Virus record (IMG/VR): IMGVR_UViG_3300029923_000876
Coordinates: 1-41,025 of that record
DNA from: a virus
Length of the DNA: 41,025 bases
Reading direction: 5' to 3' (one strand)
A program made the position numbers and the translations under genes. The notes beneath the pieces are model-generated. The model was given only the letters and a program-made list of their open reading frames with translations. It did not search any database and was not told the DNA's origin. Positions 23,629-30,296 of the stretch are shown here, piece by piece (the first letter of the stretch is position 1; each line of letters begins with the position of its first letter).

Positions 23629-24237
23629 TTATTTAATTTTGAAGGTATTGTAATAATTAAAACTTATATCTCCTTTAGCTATATTTATTTTATAAGTATT
23701 AGGTCTATCTAAGCCTATAAGCGAAATCCGATCACCCATAATATCAAAATAGGCTATTGTACCTTTTTTATATCCACCAAAATTTATTCTTTGCGGCCAA
23801 TATGACAAAAATAATTTTATTATTAAATCAGTAGAACCCGTTATATTGCATTCTGTAATCGTAATACATTTGCCGTCGTCCGTATCAATATAAGGTTTAT
23901 TATCCGTTTTCTTTACTTTATAGGAAACTGTTAGATGTTGTTTTCCTGTTGAAACATGAGGTATATATGTTTCAGTAATCAAAGTTGGAGTATTTGAATT
24001 TTTAGTTGGCGTTAATTTCATATCATCTTGTAAATACATTGAAAAACGCATATCTGCAAAATTCACATCAAGGCCGACAAATGTAGTAAATAGGTTATTT
24101 CTTGAAATTGAGGACAAGTTTAATTCGAGGAGTTTGTAACCTGAAATATGTTGTATAGTTGTATCTTGTTCTTTTTGTGCATTAGAAGCAAACGCAAAAA
24201 GGATAGCAAATGATAATAGCAATACTAATCTTTTCAT
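23629..24237 (-). CDS. Secreted protein of unknown function, likely moron
   Basis: A 202-aa protein with an N-terminal signal peptide (KRLVLLLSFAILFAFASNAQ, residues about 2-21, cleavage near SNA-QKEQ) and a beta-rich mature part (FADMRFSMYLQDDMKLTPTK, KQHLTVSYKVKKTDNKPYID). No membrane anchor or lipobox is visible. It stands alone between two phage operons, has its own promoter-like boxes, is AT-rich, and is closed by a terminator. These are the marks of a cargo gene expressed from the prophage, perhaps altering the host envelope. No family recognised. Confidence 0.75.
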   Translation of the reverse strand: MKRLVLLLSFAILFAFASNAQKEQDTTIQHISGYKLLELNLSSISRNNLFTTFVGLDVNFADMRFSMYLQDDMKLTPTKNSNTPTLITETYIPHVSTGKQHLTVSYKVKKTDNKPYIDTDDGKCITITECNITGSTDLIIKLFLSYWPQRINFGGYKKGTIAYFDIMGDRISLIGLDRPNTYKINIAKGDISFNYYNTFKIK

Positions 24238-24266
24238 AATAACTTATTTTTTTATATGTATGGATA

Positions 24267-24300
24267 CAAAAGTAAAAACCCTATTGCAAAATACAATAGG
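24267..24300 (-). promoter_or_regulatory. Promoter of the secreted cargo gene
   Basis: On the minus strand ATTG (24294-24297), a 19-base gap, then TACTTTTG (24267-24274), matching the Bacteroidetes -33/-7 pattern with one mismatch in the -33 box. A 7-bp inverted repeat (24280-24286 with 24294-24300, CCTATTG) covers the spacer and the -33 box and could be an operator. It lies about 30 bases upstream of the ATG. Confidence 0.5.
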
Positions 24301-24365
24301 ATTATAATTGATTTTTTATTGCACAAATTTAATAATAGATTGTGAAATATATGTTTTTTTCATGT

Positions 24366-24620
24366 TTAAAATAGTTTTAATTGCCGTTTATCATCCGGTT
24401 CGGCATCCGGGTGAATGCTAAGATAATCAAAAAAAGTACGTTCGCAGATCGCGTATTGCTTTTTTACAATATTGCGATATATCCACGATTTACACCTGTC
24501 TTGTCGGCCTGGCTCGTAATGCTCAGATACGATACGCTGTATTTCAAGTGCGCGCGCTATGGTACTTTTATGTTTGTGCATATCCGGAATTCTTTTTACA
24601 TTTGTGGTGTCGAGCCACAA
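24366..24620 (-). CDS. Conserved small protein, candidate late regulator
   Basis: An 84-aa basic protein (or 71 aa from the ATG beginning MHKHKSTIARA). Its central part, ARALEIQRIVSEHYEPGRQD, then RCKSWIYRNIVKKQYAICER and TFFDYLSIHPDAE, looks helical with a helix-turn-helix-like end ('ICERTFFDYL'). It is the last gene of the early operon, where Mu places its middle/late activators (Mor, C). I infer a DNA-binding regulator, but no residue proves it. Confidence 0.5.
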   Translation of the reverse strand: MWLDTTNVKRIPDMHKHKSTIARALEIQRIVSEHYEPGRQDRCKSWIYRNIVKKQYAICERTFFDYLSIHPDAEPDDKRQLKLF

Positions 24621-24654
24621 AATGCTCTCATTCTTCCGGGGGTGGGGGCTTTTT

Positions 24655-25086
24655 TTATTCCTTTATATTACCATAATAAAAATTACGTTGCTCATCGGTA
24701 AGCAGCTCCGAAAAAACGGGCGGGATAACATCGAAAATACCGGTATCATTTCCAACAGGGAAAGGGATTCTTAACAACCGGGGATTCTCCAGTTCCAACA
24801 CCCAAGAATCTACAGTGTAAAATGAAAAAGCTTTAGCCTCATCAATAGGCCTCATAGGTCGATAGCCTACCACTGCTACTACGCCAACGACACATCCGCC
24901 ATTAGCTGACATATCTAAAAAATCGGGTATGTCAAGAAGTCCGGGAACCTCCCAGGGCGCGAGACATTCACCTGCCCTTATCAGAAGGTCGCCCCTATAG
25001 TCTATATCTTTGTCTCTTACAAGCAGTGTTTGTTTTCTACTCGCTATTAGTTGTGCGCGTGGGTTATTTATCGTTATTGCTTTCAT
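24655..25086 (-). CDS. ASCH-domain protein
   Basis: A 143-aa protein starting MKAITINNPRAQLIASRKQT, then YRGDLLIRAGE. This is the ASCH opening pattern (I..P.A.LI..g.K..e.R...yRG.lLI.A). A later GCVVGVVAVVGYRPM and a YTVDSWVLELENPR segment match the beta barrel that follows in this family. ASCH domains bind RNA or modified nucleosides, and some hydrolyse acetylated cytidine. In a phage it could act on host RNA or modified bases. It overlaps the upstream small gene by 23 bases. Confidence 0.72.
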   Translation of the reverse strand: MKAITINNPRAQLIASRKQTLLVRDKDIDYRGDLLIRAGECLAPWEVPGLLDIPDFLDMSANGGCVVGVVAVVGYRPMRPIDEAKAFSFYTVDSWVLELENPRLLRIPFPVGNDTGIFDVIPPVFSELLTDEQRNFYYGNIKE

Positions 25087-25264
25087 GTAATTGTGTTTTA
25101 AGTTCTTTGTTTAGTATTTTTTCTCGTAGTTTGTTTTTTAGCTGTTTAAAATAGGAAGCCTCAGCGTTATGCCGCCGCCATTTCAGATAGGCTTTTAGAG
25201 GCTTCTTTTTCGTAAATCCATGCAGATACAGGTATGCTTCACGTTCTAAATTATCCTTACTCAT
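25064..25264 (-). CDS. Small basic early protein, unknown
   Basis: A 66-aa protein started at the ATG at 25264, which overlaps the upstream stop in an ATGA junction; a longer frame to 25330 would lie inside the upstream gene. It is strongly basic and helical (LEREAYLYLHGFTKKKPLKA, YLKWRRHNAEASYFKQLKNK). A nucleic-acid binding role is possible but unproven. Confidence 0.5.
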   Translation of the reverse strand: MSKDNLEREAYLYLHGFTKKKPLKAYLKWRRHNAEASYFKQLKNKLREKILNKELKTQLHESNNDK

Positions 25265-25626
25265 ATTCTTTCTAATGTATTTAGCTCCAATGCTTTTTCG
25301 GTTGCCAGTTCGCACCTTGTATCGTTCCATTCTTTCAATGCTAGGTTAAATTCTTTTCCTTGCTTGTTGTCGAGTAAGCTTTGTTTTTTAGGTGGGTCGT
25401 ATCGAATATCGACTACTAATAACCCGCCTCGGCATTTAGGGGTGGAGAACACGATGCGCACCTTTATGCCTGTGTCCACCCAGTACCAATAACCATAACT
25501 CCAGCACCCGCTTACCGGGGCGTATTGAAATTTATCCTTTTCGATAAACCGCCAGTCGGCTGGGATTTCAATTGTTTGAAAGAACTCAAGCGGGGTTTCG
25601 TCTTTTATGATAGGCTTTCGCCTCAT
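25261..25626 (-). CDS. Early protein of unknown function (121 aa)
   Basis: A 121-aa protein rich in aromatic residues in its middle (QYAPVSGCWSYGYWYWVDTG), followed by a beta segment (VRIVFSTPKCRGGLLVVDIR) and a helical end. It begins in an ATGA overlap with a 58-aa gene upstream and ends in an ATGA overlap with the gene downstream, so it is clearly part of the operon. No family recognised. Confidence 0.55.
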   Translation of the reverse strand: MRRKPIIKDETPLEFFQTIEIPADWRFIEKDKFQYAPVSGCWSYGYWYWVDTGIKVRIVFSTPKCRGGLLVVDIRYDPPKKQSLLDNKQGKEFNLALKEWNDTRCELATEKALELNTLERI

Positions 25627-25799
25627 CTATAAAAAGTATATGTTTGTTCTGCATATAGACATCTATGCTTAGCGCAATAATTTTCAACAGCTTTACGTGT
25701 TTTAAATTTTTTCACTTTTTCATTTTCCTTAACTGTTTGAAGGACTTCGTTTGTAAGAACAAGAGGTACAAATTCAGTTTGTGTCATGTATTTTTTCAT
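25623..25799 (-). CDS. 58-aa early protein, unknown
   Basis: A short ORF (MKKYMTQTEFVPLVLTNEV... ending AEQTYTFYR) filling an otherwise empty 180-base gap. Its stop overlaps the next ATG in an ATGA junction. It is basic with a helical middle (QTVKENEKVKKFKTRKAVEN). The tight coupling argues that it is translated. Confidence 0.5.
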   Translation of the reverse strand: MKKYMTQTEFVPLVLTNEVLQTVKENEKVKKFKTRKAVENYCAKHRCLYAEQTYTFYR

Positions 25800-25807
25800 A
25801 TCGTTTT

Positions 25808-26062
25808 TTAATTTTCGTTATTTATAGATACAGTTTTACGCATTCGTGTAGAATACCAAAATTCTACTTCTATTTTTCTTACCGCTAGCACTACGCCTGT
25901 TACTGTAATCAAATTCGTTTTCATAATCTCATCTCGTATGGCATTTTTAAGTGCCATTTCTCCTACTTTTTCGGGTTCGAGCTCATCGCTTGGAAATCCG
26001 AAAATCCCGGTTATGGTTCTCGTTTCTTTGTCCGACTTAAGCTGTAATGTTACCTGATACAT
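25808..26062 (-). CDS. Early protein of unknown function (84 aa)
   Basis: An 84-aa protein, beta-alpha-beta in appearance (MYQVTLQLKSDKETRTITGI, then PEKVGEMALKNAIRDEIMKT, then VLAVRKIEVEFWYSTRM). Overlaps the upstream gene by 26 bases in another frame. No family recognised. Confidence 0.5.
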   Translation of the reverse strand: MYQVTLQLKSDKETRTITGIFGFPSDELEPEKVGEMALKNAIRDEIMKTNLITVTGVVLAVRKIEVEFWYSTRMRKTVSINNEN

Positions 26063-26279
26063 GTTCTTTATTTGTTATTAATAGATTATTCTTTACACTG
26101 TCAATCTCGCTAAAAAATGCTTCTTTATCGTTACCAAGTGCGTACTTATAAGCCGCTTGCATGATAGCTTCTACCGTGTTTCTGTCAACCAAAAAATGGT
26201 TATTGCCTATTTCGCCCGGATCTACTTTATTAGACTTGCGAAAAAGCTGCCTTGATCTAGAAATCGTTACGTCTGCCAT
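26037..26279 (-). CDS. Early protein of unknown function (80 aa)
   Basis: An 80-aa protein with a central helical stretch (DRNTVEAIMQAAYKYALGND). It starts 33 bases after a T-arm-like hairpin that follows the upstream gene and overlaps the downstream gene. No family recognised. Confidence 0.5.
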   Translation of the reverse strand: MADVTISRSRQLFRKSNKVDPGEIGNNHFLVDRNTVEAIMQAAYKYALGNDKEAFFSEIDSVKNNLLITNKEHVSGNITA

Positions 26280-26311
26280 ATTCTTATTTTTTTTAGTTAG
26301 GTTTTGTCCCT

Positions 26312-26334
26312 ATGGGCGGAATCGAACCACCCAT
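26312..26334 (-). ncRNA. T-arm-like intercistronic hairpin
   Basis: On the minus strand ATGGGTGG - TTCGATT - CCGCCCAT forms an 8-bp stem (one G-T pair) with a 7-base loop matching the tRNA T-loop consensus. It lies between the stop of one early gene and the start of the next. There is no D-arm, anticodon arm or acceptor stem, so it is not a tRNA gene. It could attract tRNA-processing or -modifying enzymes, or simply be a stable hairpin. The type is assigned loosely. Confidence 0.4.
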
Positions 26335-26351
26335 TGAAACCGTTTAGGGTA

Positions 26352-26681
26352 TTATAGCGTGTCTTTTTCCGCTTTTTTTATCACAGATTCGATAATGGCA
26401 CATATCTCATCCTCATCTTTTCCTAAAACTATTGCTCGCAACGATAGTTTCAGAGCATCAAGCATTTCGGGTGCGGAGGCAATTAAATTAGCCCTTTGTA
26501 TAGTTTCCTTCTTGTATTCAGATTTTAAACTATTATCCCAGCCATATGGGCAAGCCACAATAGCAATTGGTGTATTATCCGTGTCGTTTCGACGAATCTT
26601 AAGATTATTTACAACCTCACGAGTATCACCTTCTCCTATTAAGGTTGGATGATTGAATATTATCCATTTTTCGTTATCCAT
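26352..26681 (-). CDS. Conserved phage protein with 'ANLIASAPEMLDAL' motif
   Basis: A 109-aa protein carrying ETIQRANLIASAPEMLDALK, a signature seen at the end of many unrelated phage and plasmid proteins of unknown role ('A..LIAaAPeLLeAL'). The N-terminal half is beta (KWIIFNHPTLIGEG, NTPIAIVACPYGWDN). Part of the early operon; starts in an 8-base overlap with a 31-aa ORF. Function unknown. Confidence 0.6.
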   Translation of the reverse strand: MDNEKWIIFNHPTLIGEGDTREVVNNLKIRRNDTDNTPIAIVACPYGWDNSLKSEYKKETIQRANLIASAPEMLDALKLSLRAIVLGKDEDEICAIIESVIKKAEKDTL

Positions 26682-26769
26682 GTTCTTCTATTTTATGTCG
26701 TTCAAATCCATTAGCTATTATTTTATCAATTGCGCCAAGAATAACAGTTCCTTCATACCATTGATACAT
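26674..26769 (-). CDS. Tiny early ORF (31 aa), possible
   Basis: MYQWYEGTVILGAIDKIIAN then GFERHKIEEHG, filling the gap between two early genes, with its stop overlapping the next ATG (ATGGATAA). The junction type repeats elsewhere in this operon, which is the only support. It may be a translated leader or a real small protein. Confidence 0.35.
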   Translation of the reverse strand: MYQWYEGTVILGAIDKIIANGFERHKIEEHG

Positions 26770-26774
26770 GCTGT

Positions 26775-27194
26775 TTAATTTTTAGGGTTAGACTTAAAAA
26801 AGGAAAATAAACCTCGTTTTTTAGCCGGCTGTTTTACTCGGATAGCGTACACGGTAGTTGTTTTTTCTTCAAAATCAACATCCTTTAGAAGTCTTTGCCT
26901 CGTGTCTGTAGTTCCGATAGGAAGCTCGTCTATGGTGATGTTAAGTTTAAAGCCTTCGAGCAGTGCGCGGTCAAGCCAATCGGCTGTAACTTTTTTGCTG
27001 TCAATTTTTGTTTTATTCGTTACTCGTCGCTCGATAGTTAGGTTATCTATCTCAATCGGGTTCGTTATGCCTATCGTTTTTGCATAGCGCAACAAATCTT
27101 CTTTGAGCGGTGTTATGAGCTCGTTAAGCTCTTTTACTTTGTTCTGCAACTGGCAGTAACTTTTTGCTTTTCTGTAAATTGTTCTTTTTTTCAT
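26775..27194 (-). CDS. Coiled-coil early protein, possible Gam-like end protector
   Basis: A 139-aa protein: an N-terminal coiled coil (CQLQNKVKELNELITPLKED), a middle beta hairpin with a basic patch (NPIEIDNLTIERRVTNKTKI), then DSKKVTADWLDRALLEGFKL and a basic C-terminus. Mu Gam and Gp157-type proteins share the order long helix - beta hairpin - short helix, and Gam follows the ATPases in early Mu-like operons. The match is structural in feel, not proven; it could bind DNA ends and protect them from host nucleases. Confidence 0.45.
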   Translation of the reverse strand: MKKRTIYRKAKSYCQLQNKVKELNELITPLKEDLLRYAKTIGITNPIEIDNLTIERRVTNKTKIDSKKVTADWLDRALLEGFKLNITIDELPIGTTDTRQRLLKDVDFEEKTTTVYAIRVKQPAKKRGLFSFFKSNPKN

Positions 27195-27196
27195 AA

Positions 27197-27343
27197 TTAT
27201 TTAGTTTTAGAAAATTGCTTTAATTGGTTAGTCAGTTCTTTTCTTCTTTTCACTAGCTTATCCCATTCGGGCGAAAAAATACTAATAGCACAAAGTCTCG
27301 ATCCTATTTTATCAATCTGAGTTATCAGCTCCGTCTTGTTCAT
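27197..27343 (-). CDS. 48-aa early protein, unknown
   Basis: MNKTELITQIDKIGSRLCAI followed by SIFSPEWDKLVKRRKELTNQ and a basic end. It overlaps the upstream zinc-finger gene by 32 bases and fills the gap to the coiled-coil gene. Helical and basic. Support is limited to position and open length. Confidence 0.4.
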   Translation of the reverse strand: MNKTELITQIDKIGSRLCAISIFSPEWDKLVKRRKELTNQLKQFSKTK

Positions 27344-27593
27344 CCTTTATTATTTTGTAGTAAATAAGTTTTTTGTCGTTTCTATTATCAAAAGAACAGA
27401 AACTGCAAAGCTGATTTTCACACAAAAAGCATTCAGATTCCATACTTGCAGCAAGAAGAAAACCACATTCTACACAACCATATTTATTGTGCTTATCTAA
27501 CATTACTTCCATTTTCCCTATTCCGTCGTAATTGAATATTTCTCCGACAGGCATTTCAGGAATTGGCTCTCCGTTTTTAAATCGTTGTTCCAT
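27312..27593 (-). CDS. Small zinc-finger-like early protein
   Basis: A 93-aa protein from the ATG at 27593 (MEQRFKNGEPIP); a longer frame overlaps the upstream gene. It has three CxxC pairs (C-V-E-C in YGCVECG, then CFLC, and CSFC) in the middle, a typical double zinc ribbon. It probably binds nucleic acid or protein. Position among early genes suggests a regulator or inhibitor, but that is inference. Confidence 0.55.
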   Translation of the reverse strand: MEQRFKNGEPIPEMPVGEIFNYDGIGKMEVMLDKHNKYGCVECGFLLAASMESECFLCENQLCSFCSFDNRNDKKLIYYKIIKDEQDGADNSD

Positions 27594-27597
27594 TGTA

Positions 27598-28038
27598 TTA
27601 ATTATTTTCTTGTTGATATTTAATTCTTTCACGTTCAATAGCATCTTTGCGTAGGATGCTTTCCAGTTTCGGTATTAGAGCCTGCAACTCATCGTTTGTC
27701 ATAGCGTATAGTCGCTTTCCGGCTATTTTATCACTCTCAAGAAATTTGTTTACCGTATTCCAATCCGTTGTATCAATTCCGTGCTTTTGAAGCCGAAGCA
27801 ACACGGATGAGCGTAACCGCTTTTGTTCTCTGTCTATTTCTTCTGCTTTTGGTTGTGGTACTTTCTTTTGCAAGTCGTCGAGCATTGCCTTGTAACCTAA
27901 AGGGTTTTTATCTCTAAACTCACTAAGCGATGTGGTAAGCATGTTGCTATACGTCCAAACAAGCTCCTCCTTGTCAGCCCCCGGAAGTTTTGCCAGTAAG
28001 GCAAAAAAACGGGCATGATTGTTTTTTGTTTGTTTCAT
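27598..28038 (-). CDS. GemA-like early phage protein (conserved in Bacteroidetes)
   Basis: A 146-aa protein. N-terminal HARFFALLAKLPGADKEELV and the C-terminal HGIDTTDWNTVNKFLES, KIAGKRLYAMTNDELQALIP form the signature of a small protein common in Bacteroidetes phages; the second half is reminiscent of the C-terminus of Mu GemA (gp16), a modulator of host transcription. Basic and helical, cytoplasmic. I am confident it is a real conserved phage gene, less so of the GemA link. Confidence 0.55.
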   Translation of the reverse strand: MKQTKNNHARFFALLAKLPGADKEELVWTYSNMLTTSLSEFRDKNPLGYKAMLDDLQKKVPQPKAEEIDREQKRLRSSVLLRLQKHGIDTTDWNTVNKFLESDKIAGKRLYAMTNDELQALIPKLESILRKDAIERERIKYQQENN

Positions 28039-28040
28039 AA

Positions 28041-28700
28041 TTATGTCCAGTATTCGTTGTACATTTTTTCGTCCACTATCACAAAAGTCCCTTTTTCCGA
28101 TTCTCGGATACGGCTTTCGCAGGTGAGTTTGAAGCGTTCAACACGCATCTTTACATTTGCATCGTATCGCACATCATCGCCTATCGCGCCCTTGGGGTTT
28201 GCCCCTTCCGCCTGCGAGATGAATATAAATAAATGGGTAGCGGCGAACTCCTCTTTTAGCTCATAATAGAATTGTGAGCCATATACTTTTGCAAATACTT
28301 GTAAGGAATCCATGAAAACAACGCGGGGCGTTTTGGGGTCGCGCAACCGCGCTTTGAATTGCTCGAAGGTTTCGCCACCGGGCACAAAGAACATTCGCTT
28401 TTTCTGTTTCGGATTCAGCCGGGCACGAATCAAAGCATCCTGCAGGGGGTCGCTTAGCCCCTCCTCTTTGCTCCAGTACATTACTTTTTCAAAGTCGGTA
28501 AGATATTTTGCCAGCTTCATGGCTGCTGTGGTTTTTCCGTTGCTGGTTTGCGCCCAAATAATCCACACGCCCACGAGGGCGGGGCACCCGATAAGCTTAC
28601 GCCATTCGCCCTGAAATTCTACCCGCTTAAACTTTATGCTTAACACGGTGTCGGCGTTAAGCAGGCGAACTGCACGTTTCTTTTCTTGTGTGTTTTCCAT
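28041..28700 (-). CDS. RecA/DnaB-type P-loop ATPase
   Basis: A 219-aa ATPase of the RecA-like fold. The Walker A region is WAQTSNGKTTAAMKLAKYL (residues 49-67), where the first Gly of the usual GxxxxGKT is Ala (A50). Walker B is PRVVFMDSLQVF with Asp131, and a later LFIFISQAEG fits the motif 3 'sensor' region of this group. Truncated relative to DnaB/RadA (no primase-binding or Lon domain). It could act as a single-strand DNA motor or recombination helper for phage replication. Confidence 0.7.
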   Translation of the reverse strand: MENTQEKKRAVRLLNADTVLSIKFKRVEFQGEWRKLIGCPALVGVWIIWAQTSNGKTTAAMKLAKYLTDFEKVMYWSKEEGLSDPLQDALIRARLNPKQKKRMFFVPGGETFEQFKARLRDPKTPRVVFMDSLQVFAKVYGSQFYYELKEEFAATHLFIFISQAEGANPKGAIGDDVRYDANVKMRVERFKLTCESRIRESEKGTFVIVDEKMYNEYWT

Positions 28701-28703
28701 CGT

Positions 28704-28949
28704 TTAGAGCTTTTTTTTATCTGTACCCAAAAGGTTGCTACTTTTAATAAAGTCACCGGTTACATTTGGATTTTCCGCCTTTGATATTACTCTAAGGGCA
28801 TCTACTTCTACTTTTGCACTATCAATAATTTGCTTGGAAATATTACAAACAGAATCCGCCTGTTCTGTTGATGTTGCCCCACTTTTAATTCCTTCGATGC
28901 AATCAAACAGATGATTTCGAAGGTCTGCTAATGTTGTATTATCTGCCAT
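28704..28949 (-). CDS. Early protein of unknown function (81 aa)
   Basis: An 81-aa helical protein (TLADLRNHLFDCIEGIKSGA, then NISKQIIDSAKVEVDALRVI). Its start overlaps the HNH gene by 11 bases. Proteins of this pattern are common in Bacteroidetes prophages; no biochemical role is known to me. Confidence 0.5.
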   Translation of the reverse strand: MADNTTLADLRNHLFDCIEGIKSGATSTEQADSVCNISKQIIDSAKVEVDALRVISKAENPNVTGDFIKSSNLLGTDKKKL

Positions 28950-29472
28950 GTTTCTTTTGTTTTATGGTTGTTTTCAAAATGTTGTGTACGTGTATTAATT
29001 CCAAAAGGCCGGGAACTTTAGCTTCTTTTCTATTTTCTTGATTTAGCTGATCCTTGCGTGAAATCATATATAGATTTTCCGGCGAAAAATTTTGACAATT
29101 TCCATCTTTAAACCGAACAATATATCCGGGTGGAATTTCTCCATGTAATTGTTCCCAAATAAGGCGGTGTTTAGCCTTAAACGTGTTTGGTTGAGCTGTC
29201 TTTACATATGTATATCCACTTTTTTTAATTATTTCATAACCAACAGGCTTTGTGTTTGCCGGAATAATTCCTTTTTTAAATTTTGTAGGGATATTCTTGG
29301 GCTTGGAGAAGAAACCATCTGCTTTATGCAACTTATGTTTATATGCATAATTAACTATTACAGAGTAAGTACAGTTAAATCTTTTAGCTAAAACCTTGTT
29401 TTTTATGTTTGGATAAAGGGATAAAAACTCTTTAATCATTTCATCGGTGAATGGATACTTTGTGGTAAACAT
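28939..29472 (-). CDS. HNH endonuclease-like protein with N-terminal HTH
   Basis: A 177-aa protein. Residues about 8-50 look like a helix-turn-helix (FTDEMIKEFLSLYPNIKNKV, LAKRFNCTYSVIVNYAYKHK). Residues about 98-145 follow the HNH pattern: KAKHRLIWEQLHGEIPPGYI, then VRFKDGNCQNFSPENLYMIS. The first histidine and the two asparagines are present. The residue that is His in 'I-x-H-x-D-G' is Arg here (VRFKDG), so catalysis may be altered or lost. It lies directly after the NUMOD-tailed recombinase. Function could be DNA nicking, homing, or a non-catalytic DNA binder. Confidence 0.7.
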   Translation of the reverse strand: MFTTKYPFTDEMIKEFLSLYPNIKNKVLAKRFNCTYSVIVNYAYKHKLHKADGFFSKPKNIPTKFKKGIIPANTKPVGYEIIKKSGYTYVKTAQPNTFKAKHRLIWEQLHGEIPPGYIVRFKDGNCQNFSPENLYMISRKDQLNQENRKEAKVPGLLELIHVHNILKTTIKQKKHGR

Positions 29473-29489
29473 GATTACAATTTAAAAGG

Positions 29490-30281
29490 TTAATGTTCAT
29501 CGGCATATATCCATTCAAAGCCATAAGCATTTTGCTGAGAACCGGACAAGCAGCGGCGAATTGTTGAACGGAAATAGCTCGTTTTCTCCTCTATTTCTTT
29601 GAATGAATTCCATTCTTTTATTAAAATTCCATTCAAGTCACATTGCTGTATTTTTTTATCAATTATAGGCCTCGTGCCTAAATCATTTCTAGCCATCCGC
29701 TTTATAAAGTCATCCACCGTTAACCGATGGCAGCCCAATAGCCGACCGATGGCACTTTTTGAAATGCCTTTATCCAGCAATTCTTTTATTTCCGCCTCAT
29801 GCCCGGTTAGCCTTACCTTGTTGCTTCGTGTGCCCCGAGGGCGACCTAATATAACTCCTTCGGCTTTTTTGCGAGCCAATGCTTCTTTGGTGCGTTGGGA
29901 TATCAGGTTTCGTTCTATCTCAGCTGACAGGCCAAAGGCAAAAGCCAATACCTTGGAATTAATATTATTGCCCAGTTCGTAATTTTCCTTGATGGTGAAA
30001 ACCTGTATGTTATTTTCCATACATCGGTTTAGAATGCTCATTATTTGCATCAGATTACGCCCTAGGCGAGAAAGTTCCGAAACAATTAAAATATCACCCG
30101 TTTTCATTCGATTCAGTAACCCGCCAAACTTTCGGTCTTCCAGCTTTTTCGTAGCACTAATGGTTTCTTCTATCCATTCGCCAATGGGCATATTTTTTTG
30201 TTTTGAAAATCCTTCTATCTCAAACCGCTGATTTTCAACTGTTTGCTTATCTGTACTTACTCTTATATATCCGTATATCAT
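29490..30281 (-). CDS. Serine recombinase with NUMOD-like C-terminal domain
   Basis: A 263-aa resolvase/invertase-family recombinase. The catalytic domain shows Y-I-R-V-S9-T, the R/L-R active-site block SELSRLGRN, and the E-helix FAFGLSAEIERNLISQRTKE. A helix-turn-helix follows (ISKSAIGRLLGCHRLTVDDF). Residues about 207-263 are an added domain (IQQCDLNGILIKEWNSFKEI, then SGSQQNAYGFEWIYADEH) resembling the NUMOD1 DNA-binding repeat of homing endonucleases. It sits between the MuB-like ATPase and the HNH gene. It might resolve cointegrates made by replicative transposition or invert a segment elsewhere. Confidence 0.88.
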   Translation of the reverse strand: MIYGYIRVSTDKQTVENQRFEIEGFSKQKNMPIGEWIEETISATKKLEDRKFGGLLNRMKTGDILIVSELSRLGRNLMQIMSILNRCMENNIQVFTIKENYELGNNINSKVLAFAFGLSAEIERNLISQRTKEALARKKAEGVILGRPRGTRSNKVRLTGHEAEIKELLDKGISKSAIGRLLGCHRLTVDDFIKRMARNDLGTRPIIDKKIQQCDLNGILIKEWNSFKEIEEKTSYFRSTIRRCLSGSQQNAYGFEWIYADEH

Positions 30282-30296
30282 TTGTTTAATCGTTGT

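Noticed and set aside
29490-30281. Tail-fibre invertase of the Gin type
   Set aside because: The gene is far from the fibre genes and no inverted crossover sites around a fibre segment were seen; kept only as an alternative.
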